From: Brachybacterium sp. EE-P12
GTDB taxonomy: Bacteria; Actinomycetota; Actinomycetes; Actinomycetales; Dermabacteraceae
DNA: 64,000 nt
Assembly (NCBI RefSeq): GCF_003711805.1
Contig: NZ_QXCP01000004.1
Span: forward strand, 124,001 to 188,000
Reading direction: 5' to 3'
The notes under the pieces are model-generated. The model made no database searches. It saw nothing but the letters and a program-made list of their open reading frames with translations, and was not told the DNA's origin. Positions 52,459 through 60,708 of the stretch are shown here, piece by piece. A program made the position numbers and the translations under genes. Within the stretch, counting starts at the first letter, position 1. Each line of letters begins with the position of its first letter.

Positions 52459-53925
52459 TCACAGCATCGCGTGCTCGGCCACCCACGACGCCTCCGTGCG
52501 CAGCGGCTGTCCGACCACGAGCTCTCCGTCGGTGACGAACCCCTCCTCGCGCCCGGCGAGCTCCTCGATCAGCAGCGCCCGGTGCCGTGCGAGCTCGGCC
52601 GGCTCCTCGCCGGCCAGGTCGTGCAGCTCCTGGGGGTCCTCCTCGAGGTCGAACAGCTGCTCGTGCCCGTCCCCGGAGAACCACACGTACTTGTGCCGCT
52701 GCGAGCGGATCCACTGCATGGAGTGGCGGCCCAGGGAGCCGATCACGTGCTCCCCGTGCAGGTGATCGCGCGTCTGCGTGCGCAGGTCGATCCCGTCGAC
52801 GCCGTCCGGCACCTCCGCCCCGGCCAGGCCCAGCAGCGTCGGCATCACATCGCGCAGCTCCGCGATCGTCCCGGGCTCGTTCCAGCCCTCGCACCAGCGC
52901 GGCGGCACGTGGACGATGAGCGGCACCCGCGCCGAGCCCTCGTAGCCCACCGACTTCCGGTACATGTCGTGGTCGCCCATCATGTCGCCGTGGTCGGAGA
53001 CGACCACGATCACGGTGTCCTCGAGCAGGCCCTGATCCGAGAGGGTCTCCCGCAGCCGGTTCAGCTGCAGGTCGATGAACTCGATCGAGCCGTAGTACCC
53101 GGCCCGCACCTGCTGGTGGGTGCTCTCCTTCTGCGCCCCGAACTCCGCCTCGGAGCCGAAGTCGCGCCGGTGCTCGTCGAAGCGGGAGACCCAGTCCCCG
53201 ACGGGCCGGTCGCCGAGGTCCCGCTCCCGGTACTTCTCCCACAGCCAGGCAGGCGGATCGAAGGGTGCGTGCGGGCGGTGGAAGGACATGTACAGGAAGA
53301 ACGGCCGGGTCGGGTCCCGCCGCTCGAGGAAGCGCAGGGACTGATCGGCCACCCAGCGCGTCGGGTGCAGCCGCTCCTCACGTTCCCAGGGCCGGGCCGT
53401 CAGCGCATTGCAGCCGATCCCGGTCTCCTGGTAGTCGGCGCGCGGATCCCCGGTCTCGGCGCGGAGGAACTCGACATAGTCGTCGATGGCGGCGGACGGC
53501 CCCCGGGACAGCCGCCGCGAGGTGTGCAGGAAACCGTCGTGCAGCAGCACCTCGTCGAAGCCGCAGCGTGCCCGGTCCGGGAACACGTGCATCTTCCCCA
53601 CGGCATAGGTCTGGTACCCGTCCTCCCGCAGCACCGACGGCAGCGTCACCGGGTACGCGTCCGGGAACGAGATCCCCTCCCGGTACCCGTAGCGGCCGTG
53701 CAGCGCCGGGGACTTCCCCGTCAGCAGCGCGACCCGCGCCGGCACGCAGGTCGGCGTCGCCGAGTACGCGCGGGGGAAGCGGTACCCGCCGCGGGCCAGG
53801 TCGTCGAGGTTCGGGGTGTCGATCGCGTCGTTCCCGGCGACGCCCATCGCGTCGGCACGCATCTGGTCGACGCAGAGGAGGATGATGTTCGGACGGTCGG
53901 GGGTGGGTGTCACGGCGGCGGTCAT
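52459..53925 (-). CDS. Sulfatase (Cys-type, formylglycine-dependent)
   Basis: A 488-residue cytosolic sulfatase without a signal peptide. The sulfatase signature CVPARVALLTG places the formylglycine Cys at residue 60. Metal-binding residues are in ILLCVDQMRADA at the N-terminus and VVSDHGDMMGDHDMY in the middle. MSFHRPHAPFDPP and VGKMHVF provide the usual His/Lys. It overlaps the permease gene stop by four bases and closes the binding-protein/permease operon, so the imported carbohydrate is probably sulfated or the enzyme desulfates it after uptake. A formylglycine-generating enzyme must be encoded elsewhere. Confidence 0.9.
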   Translation of the reverse strand: MTAAVTPTPDRPNIILLCVDQMRADAMGVAGNDAIDTPNLDDLARGGYRFPRAYSATPTCVPARVALLTGKSPALHGRYGYREGISFPDAYPVTLPSVLREDGYQTYAVGKMHVFPDRARCGFDEVLLHDGFLHTSRRLSRGPSAAIDDYVEFLRAETGDPRADYQETGIGCNALTARPWEREERLHPTRWVADQSLRFLERRDPTRPFFLYMSFHRPHAPFDPPAWLWEKYRERDLGDRPVGDWVSRFDEHRRDFGSEAEFGAQKESTHQQVRAGYYGSIEFIDLQLNRLRETLSDQGLLEDTVIVVVSDHGDMMGDHDMYRKSVGYEGSARVPLIVHVPPRWCEGWNEPGTIAELRDVMPTLLGLAGAEVPDGVDGIDLRTQTRDHLHGEHVIGSLGRHSMQWIRSQRHKYVWFSGDGHEQLFDLEEDPQELHDLAGEEPAELARHRALLIEELAGREEGFVTDGELVVGQPLRTEASWVAEHAML

Positions 53926-54830
53926 CCCTTCACTGCGCCGGAGAAGGACTCGATGAAGTACTTCTGGAGGATGATGAACACGATGATGATCGGCATCAGC
54001 GCGATGGTGGACGCGGCAGACATCATGCCCCAGTCGCTGAAGTACTGGTTCTGGAGGCTGTAGATGCCGACCGCGAGTGTGCGCAGCTCCGGCTGCGACA
54101 GCGTGAGCACCAGCGGCAGCAGGAAGTCGTTCCAGGCATGCATGAACTGGAGGATCACCGCCGTGGCGAGCACGGGGCCCGACAGCGGCAGGTAGACCCG
54201 CAGGAAGATCCGCAGGAACCCGGCGCCGTCGACCTTCGCAGCCTCCTCGAGCTCCTTCGGGAGCTGGGCGAAGTAGCCCGCGAACAGCAGCACGACGATG
54301 ACGCTGACCCCGCCGGCCTCCGCGAGGGTCATGCCCCACAGGCTGCCCGAGAGCCCCAGCGAGTCGATGAGATCGAAGATCGGGATCACGGTGTAGCCCT
54401 GCGGCAGGAAGACCACCAGCGCGAGCATCGCGTAGATGATCCGTTTGCCCGGGAAGGCGTAGCGCCCCAGCACGTAGCCCAGCAGCGCGTTGACCGTCAC
54501 CGAGATGAGGATCGACATGCCCGTGACGAAGATCGTGTTGAGGAAGTAGCGACCCATGTTCGCCTCGTGCCAGGCGCGGATGTAGTTGTCCAGGCGAAGC
54601 GTCGAGGTGAAGGGGTTCAGCGAGCCGAAGATCTCGGCGTTGGACTTGAAGGAGCTGGAGACCACCCAGACGAACGGGTAGATCCACACCAGGGCGATCG
54701 GCAGCAGTATCAACCCGCCGACGAGCAGGGCGATGCGCTCGGAGCGTCGGAGCCTCTTCCGCGGCGGAGCCGACGGAGGGGCCTCGGGAGCATCGGACGT
54801 GACGGACGGGAGAGCGGTCGAGAGGGTCAC
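53922..54830 (-). CDS. CUT1 sugar ABC permease, MalG type (system 3)
   Basis: A 302-residue permease starting at GTG, with six hydrophobic segments, EAA loop LEEAAKVDGAGFLRIFLRVYLPLSGPVL and C-terminus QKYFIESFSGAVKG. It overlaps the MalF-type gene before it and the sulfatase gene after it by four bases each. The N-terminal 30 residues are Pro/Ala/Ser-rich. Part of the sulfatase-linked uptake system. Confidence 0.92.
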   Translation of the reverse strand: MTLSTALPSVTSDAPEAPPSAPPRKRLRRSERIALLVGGLILLPIALVWIYPFVWVVSSSFKSNAEIFGSLNPFTSTLRLDNYIRAWHEANMGRYFLNTIFVTGMSILISVTVNALLGYVLGRYAFPGKRIIYAMLALVVFLPQGYTVIPIFDLIDSLGLSGSLWGMTLAEAGGVSVIVVLLFAGYFAQLPKELEEAAKVDGAGFLRIFLRVYLPLSGPVLATAVILQFMHAWNDFLLPLVLTLSQPELRTLAVGIYSLQNQYFSDWGMMSAASTIALMPIIIVFIILQKYFIESFSGAVKG

Positions 54831-55777
54831 TTCATCCTCTTCCTCTGAGCGGAGACCAGCGTGATGGCCCAGGCCTGCAGCAGCGCGATCGCGAGGGTCG
54901 CGAGGCCGAAGAAGCAGCCGGCGGCGGAGGCGTAGCCCAGACGGGGGACCCCGCCTGCGGAGTCGGGGGCGAAAGCGGTGCGGAAGATGTACACCTCGAC
55001 CACCTCCGAGGAGTAGTAGGGGCCGCCGCCGGTGAGGGCCTGGATGAGGGCGAAGGCGTGGAGGTTCTCGTTCGCGGTCAGCACGATGATGATCACGGAG
55101 AAGGGGATCAGCACCGGGAGCGTGATCCGCAGGAGGCGCTGCACGGCACCGGCTCCGTCCATCGCCGCGGCTTCGTAGTACTCGGCGGGCACGGTCTGCA
55201 GGGCTGCGAGCCAGTAGATGAGCGTCATGCCGAAGTTCTTCCACGTGTGCAGCGCGAGCGCGCTCCACAGGGCCAGGGTCGGATCCGAGAGGAATTCGAC
55301 CGGCGCATCGGACAGCCCGGTGCTCGTCAGGAAGAACGACACGGGGCCGTTGCTGGGCGAGAGCACGAACGTCAGCACTACGCCGATGACGGACGCCGCG
55401 GCCATCACGGGCAGGAAGAACACGGTGCGGAAGAACGTCGAGAGCCTGCCTCGGATGATGTTGTTCAGCACGATCGCGAGCACGAGCGCCAGCCCCACGC
55501 GCAGGGGGACGCCGATGAGCACGAACACCATCGAACGACCGAAGGAGCCCCAGAACAGAGGGTCCTTCACGAGCTCGCGGTAGTTCGCGAGCCCCACGAA
55601 GTCCTTGCCGTCCGTGAACCCGTTCCACTCGGTCAGCGAGAAGTACCACGAGGCGAGCATCGGGTAGAAGACGAACATCGCCGTGAGCACCAGGCCGGGG
55701 ACGATGAACAGGTAGATCCAGAACAGCTCTCCGCGGCGGTGTCGCCGCAGGGTCCCGGCCATGGCGGAGGTGCTCAT
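54827..55777 (-). CDS. CUT1 sugar ABC permease, MalF type (system 3)
   Basis: A 316-residue permease with six hydrophobic segments (first: WIYLFIVPGLVLTAMFVFYPML). The EAA loop is YYEAAAMDGAGAVQRLLRITLPVLIP, and LTGGGPYYSSEVVEVYIFRTAF is the MalF-type motif. It overlaps the binding-protein stop by four bases. Part of the sulfatase-linked uptake system, which has no ATPase gene. Confidence 0.92.
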   Translation of the reverse strand: MSTSAMAGTLRRHRRGELFWIYLFIVPGLVLTAMFVFYPMLASWYFSLTEWNGFTDGKDFVGLANYRELVKDPLFWGSFGRSMVFVLIGVPLRVGLALVLAIVLNNIIRGRLSTFFRTVFFLPVMAAASVIGVVLTFVLSPSNGPVSFFLTSTGLSDAPVEFLSDPTLALWSALALHTWKNFGMTLIYWLAALQTVPAEYYEAAAMDGAGAVQRLLRITLPVLIPFSVIIIVLTANENLHAFALIQALTGGGPYYSSEVVEVYIFRTAFAPDSAGGVPRLGYASAAGCFFGLATLAIALLQAWAITLVSAQRKRMK

Positions 55778-57318
55778 CGGCTCTCCAGCTCGGCGTAGTG
55801 CTCCGCCGTGTAGTCGGTCGTCGGATCCCAGTTGGGGAACTGGAGCTCGCTGATGTCGACGTCTGCGCCGTCCGCTGCGGCCTCCTCGAAGGCCTTCTCC
55901 ATCTCCTCGTCCCGGCGGGAGTCGAGGTCCTTCAGCGCAGCCTCCGCATCGGAGATCTGACCGGTGAAGACGCCTTCGATGAGCGCGGAGATGGACGGAT
56001 CGCTCGACTGGAGCTTCAGCGTCACCTCCCCGGCGGCCTCGTTGCGGATCTCGAACTGGGGGCAGGTGCGCATGGTGGCCGCAGCGAGATCGGCGACCAG
56101 GGCTGCACGATCGTTCAGCAGCGAGGGGTCCGCCGAGGCGTTGGCCTCCTCGAGGGTGGAGACGAGGAAGCCCTCGGAGAGCTCGACCATCGTGCGCTGC
56201 CCGTCGACCGATCCCATGTACTGGATGACGGCCGCCGCGGCCTCCACGTTCGGGCTGTCGGCGTACAGCCAGCTCATGTTCGCACCGGTCTCCCGGAACG
56301 GGATCGTGTACTCGGAGCCGTCGGGGGAGGGCAGCGGCAGGATCGTGTAGTCGAAGTCGGGGTAGTCCTGTGCCCACTGGGCGATGTCCCACGGCCCGTT
56401 GAGGGAGATCCCGGCGAGACCGGTGGGGAACTGGGCCCGGGCGTCGGCGTCCTTGAGCGTCAGGAACCCCGGGACGAAGGATCCGTCGTCGATGAGCGAT
56501 CGGACGAACTCCAGGGCCTCGAGGTATTCGGGGGCCGAGTACTCGTGCTTCCCGGTCTTCATGTTCATGCCGTCGGAGTTTCCGAGCCAGCCGGCGGTGT
56601 TGGCGAGGTTCCCGATGACCACGTACAGGTGGTCGGCGGTGGAGAGGATGCCCGGGGTCCCGGCGGCGGTGATCTCCTTGGCCAGGGATCGCAGGTCATC
56701 CCAGGTGGAGACGTCCTCGACGGGGACGGACACGCCGGCCGCCTCCGCCGCCGCGTGCGAGATGTACTGCGTGATGTCCAGGCGACGGGTGGAGTTCAAC
56801 GGCCAGCTGTACGTCTTCCCGTCGAACACGTGGATGCCGTTGATCAGAGCGGTCGCGGGGAAGCCCGCTTTCCAGGAATCGAAGTCGGGCAGCACGTCGT
56901 CGAGGGGCTGGACCCAGCCTTCGTTGATGGCGGTCTCGGCGGGAACGTTCTGCGGAAGGGCGAACACATCGGGCGCGGAGCCGTTGCGGATCCCCAGCGG
57001 GACGACCTGGTTGACCTGGTCCCAGCCGGAACCGTCGTACTTGGTGGTGACCTCGGGGAACTTCTCTCCGAAGGCGTCGATGACCGCGCCGATGAACACG
57101 GCCTTGAGGTCTCCGGAGTCCATCCACAGCAGCTGGTCGGCGTCGCTGTCCTCGGGGTCGAAGGAGAAGGCGAAGTCCGCGTCGTCGGTCGTGGCGGCCG
57201 GGGCGTCGCCGCCCGTCTCGACCGAGCATGCGGAGAGTCCACAGGTCGCCAGGACGGTGGCGCCGAGGACGCTGCGACGTCGGAATGCGGGCGTTGAGCT
57301 GGAGCGGGTGCGGGACAT
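55774..57318 (-). CDS. CUT1 extracellular sugar-binding lipoprotein (system 3)
   Basis: A 514-residue binding protein, somewhat longer than those of systems 1 and 2. The signal has FRRRSVLGATVLATCGLSAC with the lipobox LSAC, Cys31. The mature part has VTTKYDGSGWDQVNQVVPLGIRNG, APDVFALPQNVP, YSWPLNSTRRLDITQY, GLAGISLNGPWDIAQWA and AAAVIQYMGSVDGQR, typical of cluster 1 binding proteins. AGGAGGACGAG precedes the ATG. First gene of the sulfatase operon and divergent from its LacI regulator gene. Confidence 0.92.
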   Translation of the reverse strand: MSRTRSSSTPAFRRRSVLGATVLATCGLSACSVETGGDAPAATTDDADFAFSFDPEDSDADQLLWMDSGDLKAVFIGAVIDAFGEKFPEVTTKYDGSGWDQVNQVVPLGIRNGSAPDVFALPQNVPAETAINEGWVQPLDDVLPDFDSWKAGFPATALINGIHVFDGKTYSWPLNSTRRLDITQYISHAAAEAAGVSVPVEDVSTWDDLRSLAKEITAAGTPGILSTADHLYVVIGNLANTAGWLGNSDGMNMKTGKHEYSAPEYLEALEFVRSLIDDGSFVPGFLTLKDADARAQFPTGLAGISLNGPWDIAQWAQDYPDFDYTILPLPSPDGSEYTIPFRETGANMSWLYADSPNVEAAAAVIQYMGSVDGQRTMVELSEGFLVSTLEEANASADPSLLNDRAALVADLAAATMRTCPQFEIRNEAAGEVTLKLQSSDPSISALIEGVFTGQISDAEAALKDLDSRRDEEMEKAFEEAAADGADVDISELQFPNWDPTTDYTAEHYAELESR

Positions 57319-57440
57319 CTCGTCCTCCTGAGCGGGGTGGGATCGGTACGACAAGGAATTCGAGGTGCGGAGACGGCTCGTGGCGCTCCGCGCACCGGCA
57401 TCCGGGGAGTCCTGAGCCTCGTTGGTGGGGACTCCGTGGT

Positions 57441-57463
57441 ATTTCGATTAACCGTTACGTATC
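57441..57463. promoter_or_regulatory. LacI-type operator at the divergent sulfatase/LacI promoter
   Basis: ATTTCGATTAACCGTTACGT contains the perfect palindrome TAACCGTTA (57449-57457) and lies directly against the ATG of the LacI gene at 57464. It is AT-rich in a GC-rich background. Binding here would repress the regulator itself and, about 130 bases away, the divergent operon. Confidence 0.5.
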
Positions 57464-58534
57464 ATGAGTGTCGTGAGCCACTCTGTCAAGATGCCCCCGG
57501 GGCCGAAGCGTCGCCCCACTCAAGCCGATGTCGCACGCCGGGCGGGAGTGTCCACGGCAACGGTCTCCCACGTCGTGAGCGGCCGCTCCGACCGCAAGGG
57601 GGGCGGGAACGTCGAGACCAGGCAGCGGGTGGAGCAGGCGATGGAGGAGCTCGGCTACCGGCCGAACTGGGCGGGACGCGCGCTGCGGCGACAGCGCACA
57701 GGGCTCGTGGGCGCGCTCGTCTCGGCACCGAGCAACCCCTGGCGTGAGAGCCTCGTCGCCCTTGCCCAGACCGAGCTGGCGCGCCACGACCTCGACCTCG
57801 TCGTCTTCCCGGACGCGCGTCCGGGAACCGGGCTGGACCGCGTCATGGACCTGTTGGACCGGCGCGCAGTGGACGCGTGCTTCACAGTGCACCTCGAGGA
57901 CGACGACCATCCCAGCGACCTCGGCAAGCGACCGATCCCCGCGCTCGCCTTCGCGGAGAGCGGGTTCGAGGGGGTGCCCAAAGTGCGCCACGGCTACGCG
58001 CGGGCGGCAGAGCGCTGTGCATCGCAGCTGGCATCGCGCGGCGTCCGGCGCTTCGTGATCGTGCGGGAGAGGGGAGATTCGTCAGCTGCGTCGGACCCGC
58101 TCTTCACGACGCCGATCCTGCAGGCGCTCGACAGGGAGTCGCCCGAGGCGGAGATCCTCCTGAGCGATGTCGACCACCTCATCGGGGGCGAACTCCCGGA
58201 CGTCCCGTGGGGCCGGCTCGAGACCGCGACGCCGTCAGACCCCGTGGCCCTGCTCTGCAAGAGCGATCGGATCGCGATCCAGGCGGTCCAGGAAGCTGCT
58301 CGTCGCGGAATCGCCGTCGGTGAGTCCGTCGGCATCGTCGGACGTGGAGATCTCGAGGAGAGCGCCCAGCGTGGGGTGAGCACGCTGGGCGCCCCCGGGG
58401 CCGATTACTCCGAGGCGTTCGCGGCCCTCGCCGAGGCTGCGAAGACGGGGCAGCCGATCGCCCAGGAGTGGACGTTCCCCTGGAGCTTCATCGAGCGCGA
58501 GACGACTCGCGCCCTGAAGAAGCCCGCGGGCTGA
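57464..58534 (+). CDS. LacI-family transcriptional regulator of the sulfatase cluster
   Basis: A 356-residue regulator with helix-turn-helix RRPTQADVARRAGVSTATVSHVVSG at about residues 16-40, an inserted Gly-rich stretch KGGGNVETRQR, hinge YRPNWAGRALRRQ and effector domain (LVGALVSAPSNPWRESLV, IPALAFAESGFEG, RRFVIVRERG, VALLCKSDRIAIQAV). A second in-frame ATG at 57491 (MPPGPK) could be the true start because the first abuts the operator and has no ribosome site. It is divergent from the sulfatase operon and its probable repressor. Confidence 0.88.
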   Translation: MSVVSHSVKMPPGPKRRPTQADVARRAGVSTATVSHVVSGRSDRKGGGNVETRQRVEQAMEELGYRPNWAGRALRRQRTGLVGALVSAPSNPWRESLVALAQTELARHDLDLVVFPDARPGTGLDRVMDLLDRRAVDACFTVHLEDDDHPSDLGKRPIPALAFAESGFEGVPKVRHGYARAAERCASQLASRGVRRFVIVRERGDSSAASDPLFTTPILQALDRESPEAEILLSDVDHLIGGELPDVPWGRLETATPSDPVALLCKSDRIAIQAVQEAARRGIAVGESVGIVGRGDLEESAQRGVSTLGAPGADYSEAFAALAEAAKTGQPIAQEWTFPWSFIERETTRALKKPAG

Positions 58535-58544
58535 GCCTCAGCCC
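58528..58544. terminator. Hairpin over both stop codons of convergent genes
   Basis: GGGCTGA (58528-58534) and TCAGCCC (58538-58544) form a perfect 7-bp stem with a 3-base loop. The two arms are exactly the last codons and stop of the LacI gene and of the convergent SPFH gene. It could end transcription from both sides; no T-run follows. Confidence 0.5.
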
Positions 58545-59683
58545 TGGTTCGCGCTGCCGGGGTGCGCCCACGGCGGCACGTCGCCGCCGGGGTAGCCGTC
58601 CGGCACCTGCTGCTGGGCCTGCTGCTGTGCCTCGCGCGCCTTCTGCTCCGCCTGCTGGCGGGCTCGCTGGACGCGGGCCTCCTCCCGCTTGCGCAGCTCC
58701 TCGGCGGAGACGCGCTGGCGCCGGTCGGCGTCGTCGACGTCCGCGTTCTGGTTCGCCTCGGCCGCGGCCTGCGACTGCAGCATCGCGGAGCGGATCTCCT
58801 CGCCCATCGAGCCGACGGAGCCGGGGTTGCTGGGCAGGTAGAGCACGTTGGAGCGGCCGTTGCGGGCCACGTCCTGCATGGTGTCGAAGTACTGGGTCAT
58901 CAGCAGCAGCTGCTCGGCGGAGTTCTCGATGCCGACCTTGCGCAGCATCTCGTACTGCTCCGCGATGCCCAGCGCGATCGCCTTGCGCTGCGCGGCGACG
59001 CCCTCACCCTGGAGGCGCTTGGACTCGGCCTCGGCCTCGGCCTGGGTGACGCGCTTGATCTTGTCGGCCTCGGCGAGGGACTGGGCCGCGACCCGGTCGC
59101 GCTGGGCGGCGTTGATGGAGTTCATCGAGTCGCGCACCCGCGAGTCCGGGGAGATGTCCTGGACCAGCGTGTTGATGATGTTGAAGCCGAACTCGCGCAT
59201 GCGCTCGGACAGGGTGTTCTCGACGCTGCGGGCGATGTCGTCCTTGGACTCGAAGGCCTGGTCGAGCTCGAGGCCGGACAGCGCCGAGCGGACCGTGTCG
59301 AAGACGTAGGAGCGGATCTGCGCCTCGGGGTTCGACAGCTTGTAGTACGCATCGATGACCTGCTCCTCGCGGATGCGGTACTGCACCGCGACGGGCACCG
59401 TCACGAAGACGTTGTCCTTGGTCTTCGACTCGATGTTGACCTCGAGCTGCTGGACGCGCAGCGAGACCGGCCTGGTGGTGCTGTCGATGAAGGGGGTCTT
59501 GAAGTTCAGACCCGCCTGCGCGACGCGCTTGAACTTGCCGAAGCGCTCGACGATGATCGCTTCCTGCGTGTGGACCGTGAACATCAGCGAGGTGCGCAGG
59601 CCGCCGAACAGCAGCGCCGCGACGATCGCGAGCACGACGACGAGCACGCCGACGATCACGAGGACGAGGATGAGCCCTTCCAC
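58538..59683 (-). CDS. SPFH/band-7 membrane-anchored protein
   Basis: A 381-residue protein with an N-terminal membrane helix (residues 2-30, LILVLVIVGVLVVVLAIVAALLFGG). The SPFH domain (about 35-200) includes TQEAIIVERFGKFKRVAQAGLNFKTPF and VQYRIREEQVIDAYYKLSNPEAQIRSYVFDTVRS. A coiled region (AQSLAEADKIKRVTQAEAEAESKRLQGEG) and a Gln/Ala/Arg-rich tail with Pro/Gly end follow. Such proteins form large rings or cages on the membrane and stabilise complexes. The GTG at 59683 is chosen because it begins directly at the membrane helix; GAAAGGGGG lies upstream. No NfeD partner gene is adjacent. Confidence 0.88.
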   Translation of the reverse strand: MEGLILVLVIVGVLVVVLAIVAALLFGGLRTSLMFTVHTQEAIIVERFGKFKRVAQAGLNFKTPFIDSTTRPVSLRVQQLEVNIESKTKDNVFVTVPVAVQYRIREEQVIDAYYKLSNPEAQIRSYVFDTVRSALSGLELDQAFESKDDIARSVENTLSERMREFGFNIINTLVQDISPDSRVRDSMNSINAAQRDRVAAQSLAEADKIKRVTQAEAEAESKRLQGEGVAAQRKAIALGIAEQYEMLRKVGIENSAEQLLLMTQYFDTMQDVARNGRSNVLYLPSNPGSVGSMGEEIRSAMLQSQAAAEANQNADVDDADRRQRVSAEELRKREEARVQRARQQAEQKAREAQQQAQQQVPDGYPGGDVPPWAHPGSANQG

Positions 59684-59767
59684 GGGGCCCCCTTTCGTTG
59701 TGGTGGAACGTGTGAGACACGCTACCAACTCATGGCCGGCCCGTTCCCCCTCGATCCGGGCGGGAGA

Positions 59768-60679
59768 TCAGGACAGGAACGCCTCCACCTCGGCGCGTGA
59801 GGGCGCGCTCTGGGGCCCGCGGCGGGTCACGGCGATCGCCGCGGCCGCGTTGGCGCGGGTCGCGGCGGACTCCCAGTCCGCGCCGAGGGCCCGCTCGGCC
59901 AGCAGCACCCCGGTGTGCGTGTCGCCCGCGCCGTTGGTGTCCACGGCGGTCTGCGGGAAGGCGGGGATGTCGGTGCCGCGGCCGTGGTGGAAGACGTGGC
60001 AGCCCCGCTCCCCGTCGCGGACGATCACCGCTGCGCCCGGCCGCAGCCGGCGCCGGATCGCCGGCGGGGTGTCCTCGAGATGGTCGAGGTCGGTCAGCGC
60101 CCGCGCCTCCTGCGCGTTCGAGGTCCACACGGTGGTGCGCGAGAGCACCCGGTCCTGCAGCGCGCGGGGGAAGGAGGCGAAGGGATCGCCCGGGTCCAGC
60201 ACCACGTCCACCCCGTCATCGAGGGACTCGAGGAAGTCCAGCAGCGGTTCGCGCGTCGGCTCGAACAGGCTGTACCCGGAGACGCAGACCAGATCCCCGG
60301 CCTCCGGCGCGAGCCGCGCATAGGACTCCGCGCTCACCTCCCGCTCCGCCCCGTACACGGTGAGGAAGGCCCGCTCGGCCGTCGGCTCGAGCAGCACGAC
60401 GCAGTACCCGGTGTCGGCCCCGTCCCGCGGCGTGTCCGAGAGCGCGACCCCGTCGGCCCCCAGCACCTCGCGGATCAGGTCCCCGTTCGGGCCGACGCCG
60501 TGCGCCCCTCCGTGCACCGCCTCCGCCCCGGTGCGCGCCGCAGCGAGCAGCGTGGTCGCGGCGCCGCCCGCATAGCGCCGCTCGCTGCGGGCGTTCTCGT
60601 TCCCGCCGCGGGCGGGCAGCGCGTCGACCTCCAGGATCACGTCGACGAGAGCCTGGGCGGTGTGGAGCACGCGGGACAT
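59768..60679 (-). CDS. PfkB-family sugar kinase
   Basis: A 303-residue ribokinase-type kinase. The N-terminal substrate motif GGNENA..RYAGGAATTLLAAART has the GG pair at about 38-39. The C-terminal ATP/anion motif DTNGAGDTHTG is at 247-257, with catalytic Asp253. WTSNAQEARALTD is the typical NxxE block. The phosphorylated sugar or nucleoside is not known. It is divergent from the penicillin-binding protein gene with only 29 bases between the start codons. Confidence 0.88.
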   Translation of the reverse strand: MSRVLHTAQALVDVILEVDALPARGGNENARSERRYAGGAATTLLAAARTGAEAVHGGAHGVGPNGDLIREVLGADGVALSDTPRDGADTGYCVVLLEPTAERAFLTVYGAEREVSAESYARLAPEAGDLVCVSGYSLFEPTREPLLDFLESLDDGVDVVLDPGDPFASFPRALQDRVLSRTTVWTSNAQEARALTDLDHLEDTPPAIRRRLRPGAAVIVRDGERGCHVFHHGRGTDIPAFPQTAVDTNGAGDTHTGVLLAERALGADWESAATRANAAAAIAVTRRGPQSAPSRAEVEAFLS

Positions 60680-60708
60680 GTCCAGAGTGTAGGTGGGAGG
60701 ATGCGCCC

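Noticed and set aside
59768-60679. DTNGAGD in place of DTTGAGD in the PfkB kinase as a possible defect
   Set aside because: Asn at that position occurs in active members of the family; the catalytic Asp is present.
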